Shown here piece after piece: positions 9,176 through 17,930 of a DNA stretch of 64,000 nucleotides (within the stretch, counting starts at the first letter, position 1; each line of letters opens with the position of its first letter). Position numbers and translations under genes: made by a program. Under the pieces are notes generated by a model, which made no database searches, was not told the origin of the DNA, and was given only the letters and a program-made list of their open reading frames with translations. This DNA is from Fulvivirga ulvae (GTDB lineage: Bacteria; Bacteroidota; Bacteroidia; Cytophagales; Cyclobacteriaceae), in contig NZ_CP089981.1 of assembly GCF_021389975.1 (NCBI RefSeq), positions 1,637,501 to 1,701,500 of the forward strand, given 5' to 3'.

Positions 9176-12100
9176 ATGAGAATTTTTACCCATTTAGCAC
9201 TATTAGTGCTGGGCATACTATCTTTTGGGCTAGGCTATGCCCAAACCTCGGTAGTGGTGATCGACAACATCAACAACCCTGCGGGAGACTATCCTGTCGG
9301 TAGTCAGGTATGTATATCATTCGATTTACATAATATAGGTCCCGATGCCACTATTAATGATATTACGGTTAATTATGAACTCCCCGAAAGGCTAAGCTTT
9401 AGAACATCGGGCTCAAGTGGTATATTTTCCGAATCCGCAGGGCTTGTTTCAGGAATCCATAGCGGCTCAATTGCAGTTGGCTCATCGGTTACATACACCA
9501 TGTGCTTCGAGATAGAGGAAGGCGCATGCCCCGGATCAAAAATCGGAGGAGGAGAAACCTGCTCTACTCCTGAGGGGAGCCTCACGATTTCGGGAGGCGC
9601 TGAGCTTTCTCCGGGTTTTCTCAGATTCAAAGAATGGTCGCACTGGGGAGTCGGCGGCAGTGAAGACGTCGAGGCTGATAAAATCTCAAATTATTTCCCT
9701 TTGGGCCAGTCAAACCCAACATCTACCTGTAGTCCAAACACCGGGACAGCGACTTCTGCAGATATCGAATTCTTCTATGATAATGATAATACCTCATTTG
9801 ATTCGAAAATTAGCAGCTATTCCGGTGCGGGCGACAGGATTACATGGGAATGGTACGGCATTATAGTACCTGATGAAACTACCAATTATACATTCTGCGG
9901 TACTGCTATTGATGACGGCTGGGCGGCATGGATAACTGACAATTTCGACCCCGAAAGTGGTGATGTGTTAGACCCTACCAATATGAATTTGGTAGGTGAA
10001 GAGTTTCAATGGAATGGAGGCGGCACGGTAAATACCCCTGACTTTTCATTAGTGTGTGGAAGGCCTTACTTTTTCCGTATTGTGGTTTCCAGCAGAAACA
10101 AATGTACAAATGGTGCTGACTTTGGATACACATCAATCACACTTGCTAAAACAAGTGCTTCCTGCACCCAGGCGTGGGGAAGTATGATCTCTGAAAATAT
10201 AGCTACTCCTCTGACGCTGAACTTAAATTGTGCTCCTGCTCAGGGCAATGAACAGGTTAACATTAACGAAGACAGTGGCCTTTCAGTGTTTGATCTGGTT
10301 AGTAACAACGCTGACCCTGACGGTGACCCCATTGCTGTTTCTTTTCCGGAAGGCACAACTACCACAACAGGAATAACCATAACTGACAATGGTAACGGCA
10401 CTATTAATTATACTCCTCCCGCAAATTATTTTGGTCAGGACACTTTATTTTATACAGTCTGCGATAATATTAGTGTTGTTAATTGTGTTAGTGATACCCT
10501 GATTATCACAGTAACCCCTGTTAATGACGAGCCGTCATTTACCAAAGGCGGAAATGAAACTGTGGACGAAGATGCCGGAACACAAACAGTTACAGGATGG
10601 GGAACATCTCTGGACAACGGGGCCTCTAATGAAAGTGACCAAACCTTATCATTTATAGTCACGAATGATAATAATGGCTTATTTAGCGTTCAACCCACAA
10701 TAGATGCAAACGGCGTATTGACTTATACTCCTGCTGAAAATGCAAATGGTACCACAACAGTTACCGTAATTCTGAAAGATGATGGTGGCACTTCTAATGG
10801 TGGCGACGATACCTATGAGACGCAAACCTTCACCATTACCATTAGGCCGGTAAATGACGCACCACTAGCTGTTGATGATTCTAAAAATGTTGACGAGGAC
10901 ATTACCCTGACAGTGACAGCGGCCAATGGATTACTGACAAATGACACTGATATTGATGGGGATGCACTTACGATAACCCAGTTTAATGTTGAGGGCACAA
11001 CGTATCCTGCCGGAACCACTGTTAATTTAAATGAAGGTGACCTGACTATTAATTTGGATGGCAGCTACTCATTTGTTCCTGCCTCAGGTTATAACGGAAC
11101 GCTGCCGGAGGTAATTTATACCATGAGTGATGGTGTACTGACCGATGAAGGTTCTTTAGCTATCAGCATCAATCCTGTCAATGACGGACCTGTCGCTATT
11201 GATGATTCTAAAAGCACAGTAAAAAATACCACATTAACTGTTTCTGCCAGCAATGGTGTCCTATCTAATGACACTGATATTGATGGGGATGCACTTACAG
11301 TTACTGAGTTTGAGGTTGATGGTACAACATATCCGGCTGGTACTACTGCCAACCTAACCGAGGGTAGTTTAACCATCAATGCAGATGGCAGTTACACGTT
11401 TGTACCTGCGGCCGACTACACTGGTACAATACCTCAAATTACCTACACTGTAAGTGATAACGTGGCTACAGATGAAGGAACTTTAACTATCAATGTTACC
11501 GAGATCGCCAATAATACTCCTGTAGCAGTAGATGATACCAACAACGTTGATGAAGGTAATACCCTGAGTGTATCTGCAGCCAATGGAGTTTTAGCCAATG
11601 ATACTGATGCTGATGGAGATGCCCTATCCGTTTCCCAGTTTGTAGTGAATGGACAAACTTTCCCGGCCGGCACTACTGCCAATCTTCCCCAGGGCGACCT
11701 TACCGTCAACGCTGATGGCAGTTATACTTTTGTTCCCGCTGAAGATTTCACCGGTTCAGTACCTCAGGTAACTTACACGGTAGGTGACGGTCTGGATTCA
11801 GATGAAGGCACACTTGACATCGTTGTAAATCCTGTAAACAAGGCTCCAATTGCCGAGGATGGCACGATTCAAGCTGAAAGCGGAGAAACTGTTACAGGCA
11901 CCATAGCACCACTGGCCACCGATCCGGATGGAGATGCCCTGACTTTTGGCCTTGTAACATCACCAACCAATGGTACGCTCGTCCTTAATGGCGATGGTGG
12001 TTATACCTATACTGCTCCTGAAAATTTTAGTGGCACAATCACTTTTGTTTATGAAGTATGCGATGGTACTGTCTGTACACAGGCCACGGTTACAATCACA

Positions 12101-12712
12101 GTAACCAGTGATGATACTGATAATGACGGGATTCCGGACGACGTGGAAGGAACCGGAGATACTGATGGGGATAGTACACCTGACTTCCAGGATACTGATA
12201 GTGATAATGATGGAATACCTGACGATGTGGAAGCGGGCGATGACGGAAATAACCCTGTAGATACAGACAATGACGGTACACCTGATTATCTGGATGAAGA
12301 CAGTGACAATGATGGGATACCTGATAGTGAAGAGGCCGGTAGTGACCCCGCAAACCCTGTAGACTCTGATAATGATGGCCTTCCTGACTACAGGGACCCT
12401 CTGGAGGATACGGATACTGAGGTCTTTATCAATCAACAAGTTTCTCCTGAAGGGGATGGTGTAAATGACTTTTGGGAAATAGAAAGTATTGAGAAATATC
12501 CTCTCAATAACGTGAAACTATACAACAGGTGGGGCAACCTGATCTTTGAGCAAGACGGATATAATAATGCTGATAAAGTCTGGACCGGCAACTCCAATTC
12601 CGGATTACTACTTCTTGGCGACAGGCTTCCTTCCGGGACGTATTTCTACGTCATAGATCTGGGAGATGGCAGTGCGCTGAAATCAGGTTATATCGTGTTA
12701 AAAAACAATTAA
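9176..12712 (+). CDS. Large T9SS-exported repeat protein with type-B C-terminal sorting domain (gliding motility-associated type)
   Basis: This 1178-residue secreted protein has a signal peptide (MRIFTHLALLVLGILSFG, ending GYAQ). Residues about 25-130 form a DUF11/Ig-like domain. Residues about 130-350 resemble a PA14-like or lectin-like beta domain. About 350-980 is a series of cadherin/VCBS-like Ig modules of roughly 105-110 residues with the repeating themes LxNDTDxDGD and DGSYTFVP. About 985-1080 are thrombospondin-type-3-like calcium repeats (DTDNDGIPDD, DSDNDGIPD). The last ~95 residues (QQVSPEGDGVNDFW, then YNRWGNLIFEQ) are the type-B T9SS sorting domain. It is therefore a cell-surface or released adhesin. 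The PorP/SprF gene begins 14 bases downstream and is likely its dedicated export/attachment partner. Confidence 0.93.
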   Translation: MRIFTHLALLVLGILSFGLGYAQTSVVVIDNINNPAGDYPVGSQVCISFDLHNIGPDATINDITVNYELPERLSFRTSGSSGIFSESAGLVSGIHSGSIAVGSSVTYTMCFEIEEGACPGSKIGGGETCSTPEGSLTISGGAELSPGFLRFKEWSHWGVGGSEDVEADKISNYFPLGQSNPTSTCSPNTGTATSADIEFFYDNDNTSFDSKISSYSGAGDRITWEWYGIIVPDETTNYTFCGTAIDDGWAAWITDNFDPESGDVLDPTNMNLVGEEFQWNGGGTVNTPDFSLVCGRPYFFRIVVSSRNKCTNGADFGYTSITLAKTSASCTQAWGSMISENIATPLTLNLNCAPAQGNEQVNINEDSGLSVFDLVSNNADPDGDPIAVSFPEGTTTTTGITITDNGNGTINYTPPANYFGQDTLFYTVCDNISVVNCVSDTLIITVTPVNDEPSFTKGGNETVDEDAGTQTVTGWGTSLDNGASNESDQTLSFIVTNDNNGLFSVQPTIDANGVLTYTPAENANGTTTVTVILKDDGGTSNGGDDTYETQTFTITIRPVNDAPLAVDDSKNVDEDITLTVTAANGLLTNDTDIDGDALTITQFNVEGTTYPAGTTVNLNEGDLTINLDGSYSFVPASGYNGTLPEVIYTMSDGVLTDEGSLAISINPVNDGPVAIDDSKSTVKNTTLTVSASNGVLSNDTDIDGDALTVTEFEVDGTTYPAGTTANLTEGSLTINADGSYTFVPAADYTGTIPQITYTVSDNVATDEGTLTINVTEIANNTPVAVDDTNNVDEGNTLSVSAANGVLANDTDADGDALSVSQFVVNGQTFPAGTTANLPQGDLTVNADGSYTFVPAEDFTGSVPQVTYTVGDGLDSDEGTLDIVVNPVNKAPIAEDGTIQAESGETVTGTIAPLATDPDGDALTFGLVTSPTNGTLVLNGDGGYTYTAPENFSGTITFVYEVCDGTVCTQATVTITVTSDDTDNDGIPDDVEGTGDTDGDSTPDFQDTDSDNDGIPDDVEAGDDGNNPVDTDNDGTPDYLDEDSDNDGIPDSEEAGSDPANPVDSDNDGLPDYRDPLEDTDTEVFINQQVSPEGDGVNDFWEIESIEKYPLNNVKLYNRWGNLIFEQDGYNNADKVWTGNSNSGLLLLGDRLPSGTYFYVIDLGDGSALKSGYIVLKNN

Positions 12713-12726
12713 AATAGAGATTCAAA

Positions 12727-13635
12727 ATGAGGTATTTTATAATAGCTTTTACCTTAATCACCTCGGTGATTGTGAACCACTCCTATGCCCAGCAGCAGGC
12801 TATGTTCACACAATATATGTTTAATCAACTGGTATTGAATCCTGCATACGCCGGTAGCCATGAGACGTTAAGTCTCACAGCTCTGGCCAGGTATCAATGG
12901 ACGGGTATAGATGGAGCTCCTAATACACAAACTTTTTCAGCTCACTCTCCGGTATTTAATGATAAAGTTGGTGTAGGCCTGGTGGTATCTAACGATGAAA
13001 TAGGACCAACTAATCAATTAAATGTTACGGGTATTTATTCTTATAAAATTAAATTTAACAATGGGAGCCTGAGGTTTGGTTTGCAGGGTAGCTTTGTTCA
13101 GTATAAAGAAAATTTTAATGACCTGGCCAATAACAATGGTACTGACAACGCTTTCAGCCAAAATATAACTGAGTCTGCCCCAAATTTCGGAGCAGGTTTA
13201 TACTACGAAAACTCCAGATTTTACGCAGGGCTTTCATCTCCCTTTTTACTAAACAATTCGTTTGGCAATGAAGGGTCTTCCTCAAAGCTCAGGCAGCACT
13301 ATTTTGCTACGGCAGGCTACCTGATCGACTTTTCTCCATCCCTAAAGCTAAAACCCAATGTTTTGTTAAAGGCAGTAGAGGGTGCTCCAATGGAGTTTGA
13401 TGTGAATGCGAATCTTTTAATCAGGGAAGTATTGTGGTTAGGTGCCTCATACCGCTCTTTAGACTCTTTTGATTTTCTTATGGAATTAGTTTTATCTGAG
13501 CAGTTTAGAATAGGCTATGCTTATGACCAGACGGTAACTGACCTTAACAAGGTAAGCGGCGGAACTCATGAGTTTATGCTCAATTACAGGCTTAAATTGT
13601 CAAAAGACAAAATACTAACCCCTAGATATTTTTAA
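12727..13635 (+). CDS. PorP/SprF family T9SS outer-membrane protein
   Basis: This 302-residue protein has a signal peptide (ending HSYAQ) and the family's N-terminal signature QYMFNQLVLNPAYAGS, followed by beta-barrel-like alternating strands. Family members act with type-B T9SS substrates; SprF, for example, is needed for export of SprB. The gene directly follows a type-B substrate gene with a 14-base gap, so co-transcription and a dedicated pairing are likely. A 17-base-pair hairpin follows the gene. Confidence 0.93.
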   Translation: MRYFIIAFTLITSVIVNHSYAQQQAMFTQYMFNQLVLNPAYAGSHETLSLTALARYQWTGIDGAPNTQTFSAHSPVFNDKVGVGLVVSNDEIGPTNQLNVTGIYSYKIKFNNGSLRFGLQGSFVQYKENFNDLANNNGTDNAFSQNITESAPNFGAGLYYENSRFYAGLSSPFLLNNSFGNEGSSSKLRQHYFATAGYLIDFSPSLKLKPNVLLKAVEGAPMEFDVNANLLIREVLWLGASYRSLDSFDFLMELVLSEQFRIGYAYDQTVTDLNKVSGGTHEFMLNYRLKLSKDKILTPRYF

Positions 13636-13659
13636 CTGTACCAGTAAGAATCAATACAA

Positions 13660-13700
13660 TTTCAGGCATCCTGCAACGCGGTTTTGCGGGATGCCTGAAA
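13660..13700 (+). terminator. Long perfect hairpin between the PorP and OmpA-family genes
   Basis: The arms 13660-13676 and 13684-13700 pair over 17 bases (one G-U) around a 7-base loop. No T-run follows, so it may be a partial terminator, an attenuator or an mRNA-stabilising 3' end rather than a full terminator. It sits in the 94-base gap between the porP-like gene and the OmpA-family gene. Confidence 0.65.
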
Positions 13701-13729
13701 CAGATACTGGTCTCTAAAAAAATAAACAG

Positions 13730-15943
13730 ATGAAACATATTCAATTTATAATTTACTTAATGGTTATTACCCATTGTGCCTTTGGCCAAAGCTCGGTAAC
13801 CTCTTTGTTTAGCAGCAACGAAAAGGTAGGGGATAAGCTTTTCGAGCGACTCGCTTTTGTCCCTGCATTGGACGCTTATCTGCTTGCCTTGAAAAACAAC
13901 AAGGATAATGACACCTTAAAACTTAAAATTGCTGAAAGTTATCGACTGCTGAACGATCCTGAAAGTGCATCAAAATGGTATGGGGAAGTGCTGCCTCAAA
14001 ACGCAGGTATGGATGCAGCGTATTATATCCACTATGCAGAGGTACTGACCAGTGCCGGCAAATATGATGAAGCGAAGGACTGGTACTTAAAATACGGTGC
14101 TCAGACTCCTGAGGATGGAAGGGTAAAAGAAAAGATCAGAGGCATTGAAGACATTGAGAAGCTTAACAAAAATGAGTTTGAAGTCAGTATTAGCAAGGTA
14201 GACTGGAACTCCGAATTCTCAGATTTTAGTCCGGCATATTATGGCGATGAGTTATTATTTGTATCTGCTCGCCCCGGCAAAATGAAAAATTTGCAAGACT
14301 TCAAATGGGATGGCTCTAATTTTCTGGATATATACCAGGTCCATGACAGCGGAAGCGTAGCGTCTTTCAACAGAAATGTTAATGGTAAATACCATGAGGG
14401 GCCTCTGGTAGTTTATGATGAGGGAAGAAAAATGATATTTACCCGCGATAACTACTACAAAGGGAAGCTCAAAGCAAGTAAAAACGGTACCACTAAGTTA
14501 AACCTCTACTATGCCGAAAGAGACAGTGTGTCTGACCAATGGGGAGACACACAGCCAATGCCTTTTAACAACGATGAGTATTCTGTTGGTCATCCTGCTA
14601 TCAGTGAGGATGGACTCACACTTTATTTTGTATCAGACATGCCGGGAGGGAAAGGTGGAACTGATATTTACAAAAGTGAAATGAAAGACGGTAACTGGGG
14701 TAAGCCTGTAAACCTTGGAGAACCCGTAAATACTGAGGGTAACGAGATGTTCCCATTCTTAAATAATGATGAAGAGCTTTTCTTTGCCAGCAATGGCCAC
14801 CCGGGTCTTGGAGGATTGGATATTTACGTCTTCGATGTCATTAAGAATAAAAACGTAGTCAACCTTGGCGCACCTATTAATTCAACACTGGATGACTTTG
14901 GGTTGATCATCGATAAGCAAGAGGGGTACTTTTCTTCAAATCGCGATGGTGGGAAAAATCATGATGACATATACTCATTCACAGCAGAGAGGCCTTTCCT
15001 TACCAGTTATATAGCCAGTGGCACGGTTTACGACAAGACTTCCAAAACAATACTCGATAATGTAATAGTAAAGCTTTACGATGAGGGCGGTAATCTTATA
15101 GATTCAATCTACTCAGATAAGAATGGTAAGTATGCATTCGCCGTTGATACCGGAAAGAAATATAATATCAAGGCTGATAAGGACAATTACTTCCCAACAG
15201 AATTATCATTTAAAACCCCAAACTCTGATGAAGGCTTATGGGAGAATGATCTTTATCTGAATAATGACTATGGTTTTCAGTTAGTAGGTGAAGTTGTTTT
15301 AAAAGGTACGGATGAAGCCCTGCCCGGGGTGCAGGTAAAGATTACAGACAACTTTACCGGTAAGAATATATTAACTGCTCAAACTGACAATGCCGGGGGT
15401 TTTGTAAATCCGCTAGAGGATAAGAAACCCGGTGACAGGGTGAGCTATCAGATTCAGTTGCAAAAGGATGGGTATCTGGGCAAAAATTTTGTATTCAATC
15501 ATCTACTAAAGGAACCTGGCCCTATTTACTTAAAGGAGTTTCTAGACCTCTCGATGGATAAAATAGAAGTAGGTACGGATATAGGGAAGCTTGTTGACCT
15601 AAAGCCTATATATTTTGATCTGGGTAAGTCCAATATAAGAAAGGATGCTGCGCTGGAGCTGGATAAGGTGGTGAAGGTTATGAAAGAAAACCCATCCTTG
15701 CAAATTGAGCTAGGCGCTCATACAGATTCCAGAGGTAGTGCCGTATCCAACGAAAAGCTTTCTGATAAAAGAGCGAAGGCATCTGCTGCGTACATTATTT
15801 CGCAAGGCATAGATGCGAGTAGAATTACCGGAAAAGGTTACGGTGAAAGCCAATTGATCAACGAATGTGCTGATGGTGTTAAATGTTCCGAAGAGCAACA
15901 TCAAAACAACAGAAGAACTGAATTTAAGGTAGTCAAAATGTAA
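13730..15943 (+). CDS. OmpA-family outer-membrane protein with TPR, PD40 and carboxypeptidase-regulatory-like domains
   Basis: This 737-residue exported protein has a signal peptide ending HCAFGQ. It then carries TPR-like helices (about 30-145), PD40/WD40-like beta-propeller repeats (about 160-415, e.g. HPAISEDGLTLYFVSD and GGTDIYKSEM), two carboxypeptidase-regulatory-like beta domains (about 420-590) and a C-terminal OmpA peptidoglycan-binding domain. The OmpA motif GAHTDSRGSAVSNEKLSDKR is followed by NNRRTEF. This architecture is common beside PorP/SprF and type-B T9SS substrates and probably anchors the surface complex to peptidoglycan. A terminator follows the gene. Confidence 0.92.
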   Translation: MKHIQFIIYLMVITHCAFGQSSVTSLFSSNEKVGDKLFERLAFVPALDAYLLALKNNKDNDTLKLKIAESYRLLNDPESASKWYGEVLPQNAGMDAAYYIHYAEVLTSAGKYDEAKDWYLKYGAQTPEDGRVKEKIRGIEDIEKLNKNEFEVSISKVDWNSEFSDFSPAYYGDELLFVSARPGKMKNLQDFKWDGSNFLDIYQVHDSGSVASFNRNVNGKYHEGPLVVYDEGRKMIFTRDNYYKGKLKASKNGTTKLNLYYAERDSVSDQWGDTQPMPFNNDEYSVGHPAISEDGLTLYFVSDMPGGKGGTDIYKSEMKDGNWGKPVNLGEPVNTEGNEMFPFLNNDEELFFASNGHPGLGGLDIYVFDVIKNKNVVNLGAPINSTLDDFGLIIDKQEGYFSSNRDGGKNHDDIYSFTAERPFLTSYIASGTVYDKTSKTILDNVIVKLYDEGGNLIDSIYSDKNGKYAFAVDTGKKYNIKADKDNYFPTELSFKTPNSDEGLWENDLYLNNDYGFQLVGEVVLKGTDEALPGVQVKITDNFTGKNILTAQTDNAGGFVNPLEDKKPGDRVSYQIQLQKDGYLGKNFVFNHLLKEPGPIYLKEFLDLSMDKIEVGTDIGKLVDLKPIYFDLGKSNIRKDAALELDKVVKVMKENPSLQIELGAHTDSRGSAVSNEKLSDKRAKASAAYIISQGIDASRITGKGYGESQLINECADGVKCSEEQHQNNRRTEFKVVKM

Positions 15944-15971
15944 TACTAAGTTCTCACCAAATGTTCCATAA

Positions 15972-16007
15972 AAAAACCAGCCTGTGCTTAAAAGCAGGCT
16001 GGTTTTT
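15972..16007. terminator. Bidirectional terminator
   Basis: A 13-base-pair stem AAAAACCAGCCTG/CAGGCTGGTTTTT (15972-15984 with 15995-16007) has A and T runs on its two sides. It sits between the convergent OmpA-family and glycerophosphodiesterase genes. Confidence 0.92.
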
Positions 16008-16027
16008 AATTTATTGCTTCATTTCAA

Positions 16028-16909
16028 TCAATTAGGCCGTGTCAGACCTAACTGATTGGCAATGTTGGGATAGTCTGTAATGATGCCATCTACACCCCAT
16101 TCTATCAATTGCTTCATTTCTTTGGCTTCGTTTACTGTCCAGGGAATGACTTTGATACCCATATCATGAAGCTCTTTAACTTTATTTTTTGTGAGTAGTT
16201 TATAATAAGGGCTATAGATATGCGGTTTGAAACCAATATTGGCAACGTTGGTCTCTATTGACCGGGTGTTTTCCACCAATGCCGCAAGCCGAACCTGAGG
16301 GTATTTTTCATGCCAGTACTGCAATACTCTGAAATCAAAGGATTGGATAACAATCCTGCTCATGGGCAGGTACTGATCGATGGTTTTATAAACCAGGTCT
16401 GAAAATTCCTGTACCTCAGGGTGAGATTTGCCATCGCCATCACGGGTGCTTTTAATTTCTATGTTGTAGTCAACCTCGTATTGCGTGTAGCTTTTTATAT
16501 GTTTTTCAACCTCTTTGATCACATCACTTAGCAGGGGCTTGCTTACATGAAGTTTTTGTTGTTGAGGAAATCGCGTGCTATTGAGATAGCCGCAGTCGAA
16601 TGCCTTTACTTCCTCATAAGTCATATTATAGATGTTGTACTTCTTATCATCTTTAAACTCAGCATTATCCGGAGTCAGGCATATTTCCGGCGACATCCAT
16701 GGCTCGTGTGAAACCACCACTTTTTTATCTTTAGTGATCACCACATCGAGTTCAAGGGTTGTTACGCCCTGATCGAGGGCATATTTAAAAGCCGGTATGG
16801 TATTTTCAGGCATCATGCCCCGCGCCCCGCGATGGCCCTGAATGTCTACTTTTTGAGCGTTTGAAATGAAAGGAGCCATAATAAGTACAGCAAAAATGAT
16901 TCTGAACAT
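16028..16909 (-). CDS. Exported glycerophosphodiester phosphodiesterase
   Basis: This 293-residue GDPD-family enzyme has a signal peptide ending PFISNAQ, so it works in the periplasm or outside the cell. The family signature is QGHRGARGMMPENT, continuing to ELDVVITKD and VVSHEP. These carry the two catalytic His residues and the metal-binding Glu and Asp. The family hydrolyses glycerophosphodiesters to glycerol-3-phosphate and an alcohol. It is the last gene of the co-directional PUL run, 107 bases after the FGE gene. In that setting it may remove phosphoglycerol substituents from glucans; this is inference. Confidence 0.93.
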   Translation of the reverse strand: MFRIIFAVLIMAPFISNAQKVDIQGHRGARGMMPENTIPAFKYALDQGVTTLELDVVITKDKKVVVSHEPWMSPEICLTPDNAEFKDDKKYNIYNMTYEEVKAFDCGYLNSTRFPQQQKLHVSKPLLSDVIKEVEKHIKSYTQYEVDYNIEIKSTRDGDGKSHPEVQEFSDLVYKTIDQYLPMSRIVIQSFDFRVLQYWHEKYPQVRLAALVENTRSIETNVANIGFKPHIYSPYYKLLTKNKVKELHDMGIKVIPWTVNEAKEMKQLIEWGVDGIITDYPNIANQLGLTRPN

Positions 16910-17016
16910 ATATTCGGTTAGGTTTTATTCCATTACTAATCTACGATTATATACGGTCAGAAAGGTTAAATTATTATTAAACTTAAGGTGCGAATATAAC
17001 CCTGCGAAGCACTAAC

Positions 17017-17919
17017 CTATTTTGTGGCATCCATGGCACATCGAAAGCCGAGATGAAAATTAGAGGTTTCCCCGGAGGTATATTGTCTTGCAGAGACCAT
17101 GTAGCCATGGCAAACAAGAGAATCGCACATGAATGAGCCTCCTCTGATTGTTTTTAAATTATCTTTAACTTTAAAATATTGCCCATTGCCTTCATATAGC
17201 CGATAGGTGTCACTACACCATTCCCATACATTGCCGCCCATGTCAGAAAGGCCGCATGAGGTGATACCAAATTCACCAACGGGTGAGGTAAACCGGTAAC
17301 CATCACTTTCAGTATTTCGATAGGGAAAAGTACCCTGCCACACATTGGCGAAGAATTTCCCTTCTCTATCAGCCAGTTCCGGACCCCAGCTATAGCGTTC
17401 TGGAGAATTTTTACCACCGCGTGCTGCATATTCCCATTCCACCTCAGTGGGTAAACGTTTGCCAGCCCAGGAGGCATAGGCCCTGGCGTCGTTCCAACTG
17501 ACATGAGTTACCGGATGATTGTCACCGGCAGGTGAGGCATTTCTGCCTAATGGGTACCTCCAGTTCACACTATCGATCAACTCATATTGAAAGGTTCGAA
17601 AATTAAAGAGTGCAGAGTTTCCAAATTTTTCGGCATCGGTTTGGTAGCCTGTACTTTTTACAAAATCCCTGAATTGCTCCACGGTTACCGGGTGTTTGTC
17701 CATAAAAAATGGGGAAACACGGGTTTGGAACACCGGAGCTTCATTGGGCAAGCCTTCTTCCGAACCAATGGTGATCTTTCCTCCGCTAAAATAGACCATA
17801 CCTTCGGGTGGTGTTGGTTCGGGAGAGCAACCCGTAAAAAGGAACAGGCTTAAAACTGCCGGTATGGCTATAGCTGACGAAAGTTTAATACACATCTTCA
17901 CAATGACCAAACCAGACAA
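17017..17919 (-). CDS. Formylglycine-generating enzyme (FGE/SUMF1 family), lipoprotein
   Basis: This 300-residue FGE-sulfatase-domain protein starts its mature form at a lipobox Cys (residue 31, LFTGCS); an internal start at Met9 is more likely than 17919. The FGE fold runs from about residue 38 to the end, with landmarks HPVTHVSWNDARAYASWAGK, LPTEVEWEYAARGG and MGGNVWEW. The active-site pair is retained as C265 and C270 (GGSFMCDSLVC), the CxxxxC copper-binding arrangement of genuine FGEs. Many SUMF1-like proteins have lost it. The enzyme oxidises a sulfatase Cys to formylglycine using O2. It lies 11 bases after a CSPSR-type sulfatase, its obvious client. An envelope-anchored FGE is unusual because most bacterial FGEs are cytoplasmic. 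Confidence 0.9.
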   Translation of the reverse strand: MSGLVIVKMCIKLSSAIAIPAVLSLFLFTGCSPEPTPPEGMVYFSGGKITIGSEEGLPNEAPVFQTRVSPFFMDKHPVTVEQFRDFVKSTGYQTDAEKFGNSALFNFRTFQYELIDSVNWRYPLGRNASPAGDNHPVTHVSWNDARAYASWAGKRLPTEVEWEYAARGGKNSPERYSWGPELADREGKFFANVWQGTFPYRNTESDGYRFTSPVGEFGITSCGLSDMGGNVWEWCSDTYRLYEGNGQYFKVKDNLKTIRGGSFMCDSLVCHGYMVSARQYTSGETSNFHLGFRCAMDATK

Positions 17920-17930
17920 AAACTGAATAT

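Noticed and set aside
11960..12439. Long minus-strand frames opposite the adhesin repeats
   Set aside because: They arise from the repetitive Asp/Gly-rich codons of the plus-strand gene and have no start context, domains or partner.
9176..12712. CRISPR-like or tandem-repeat array
   Set aside because: The repeats keep the reading frame and encode Ig-like modules of about 109 residues; there is no short direct-repeat/spacer pattern. No CRISPR array was seen anywhere in the window.
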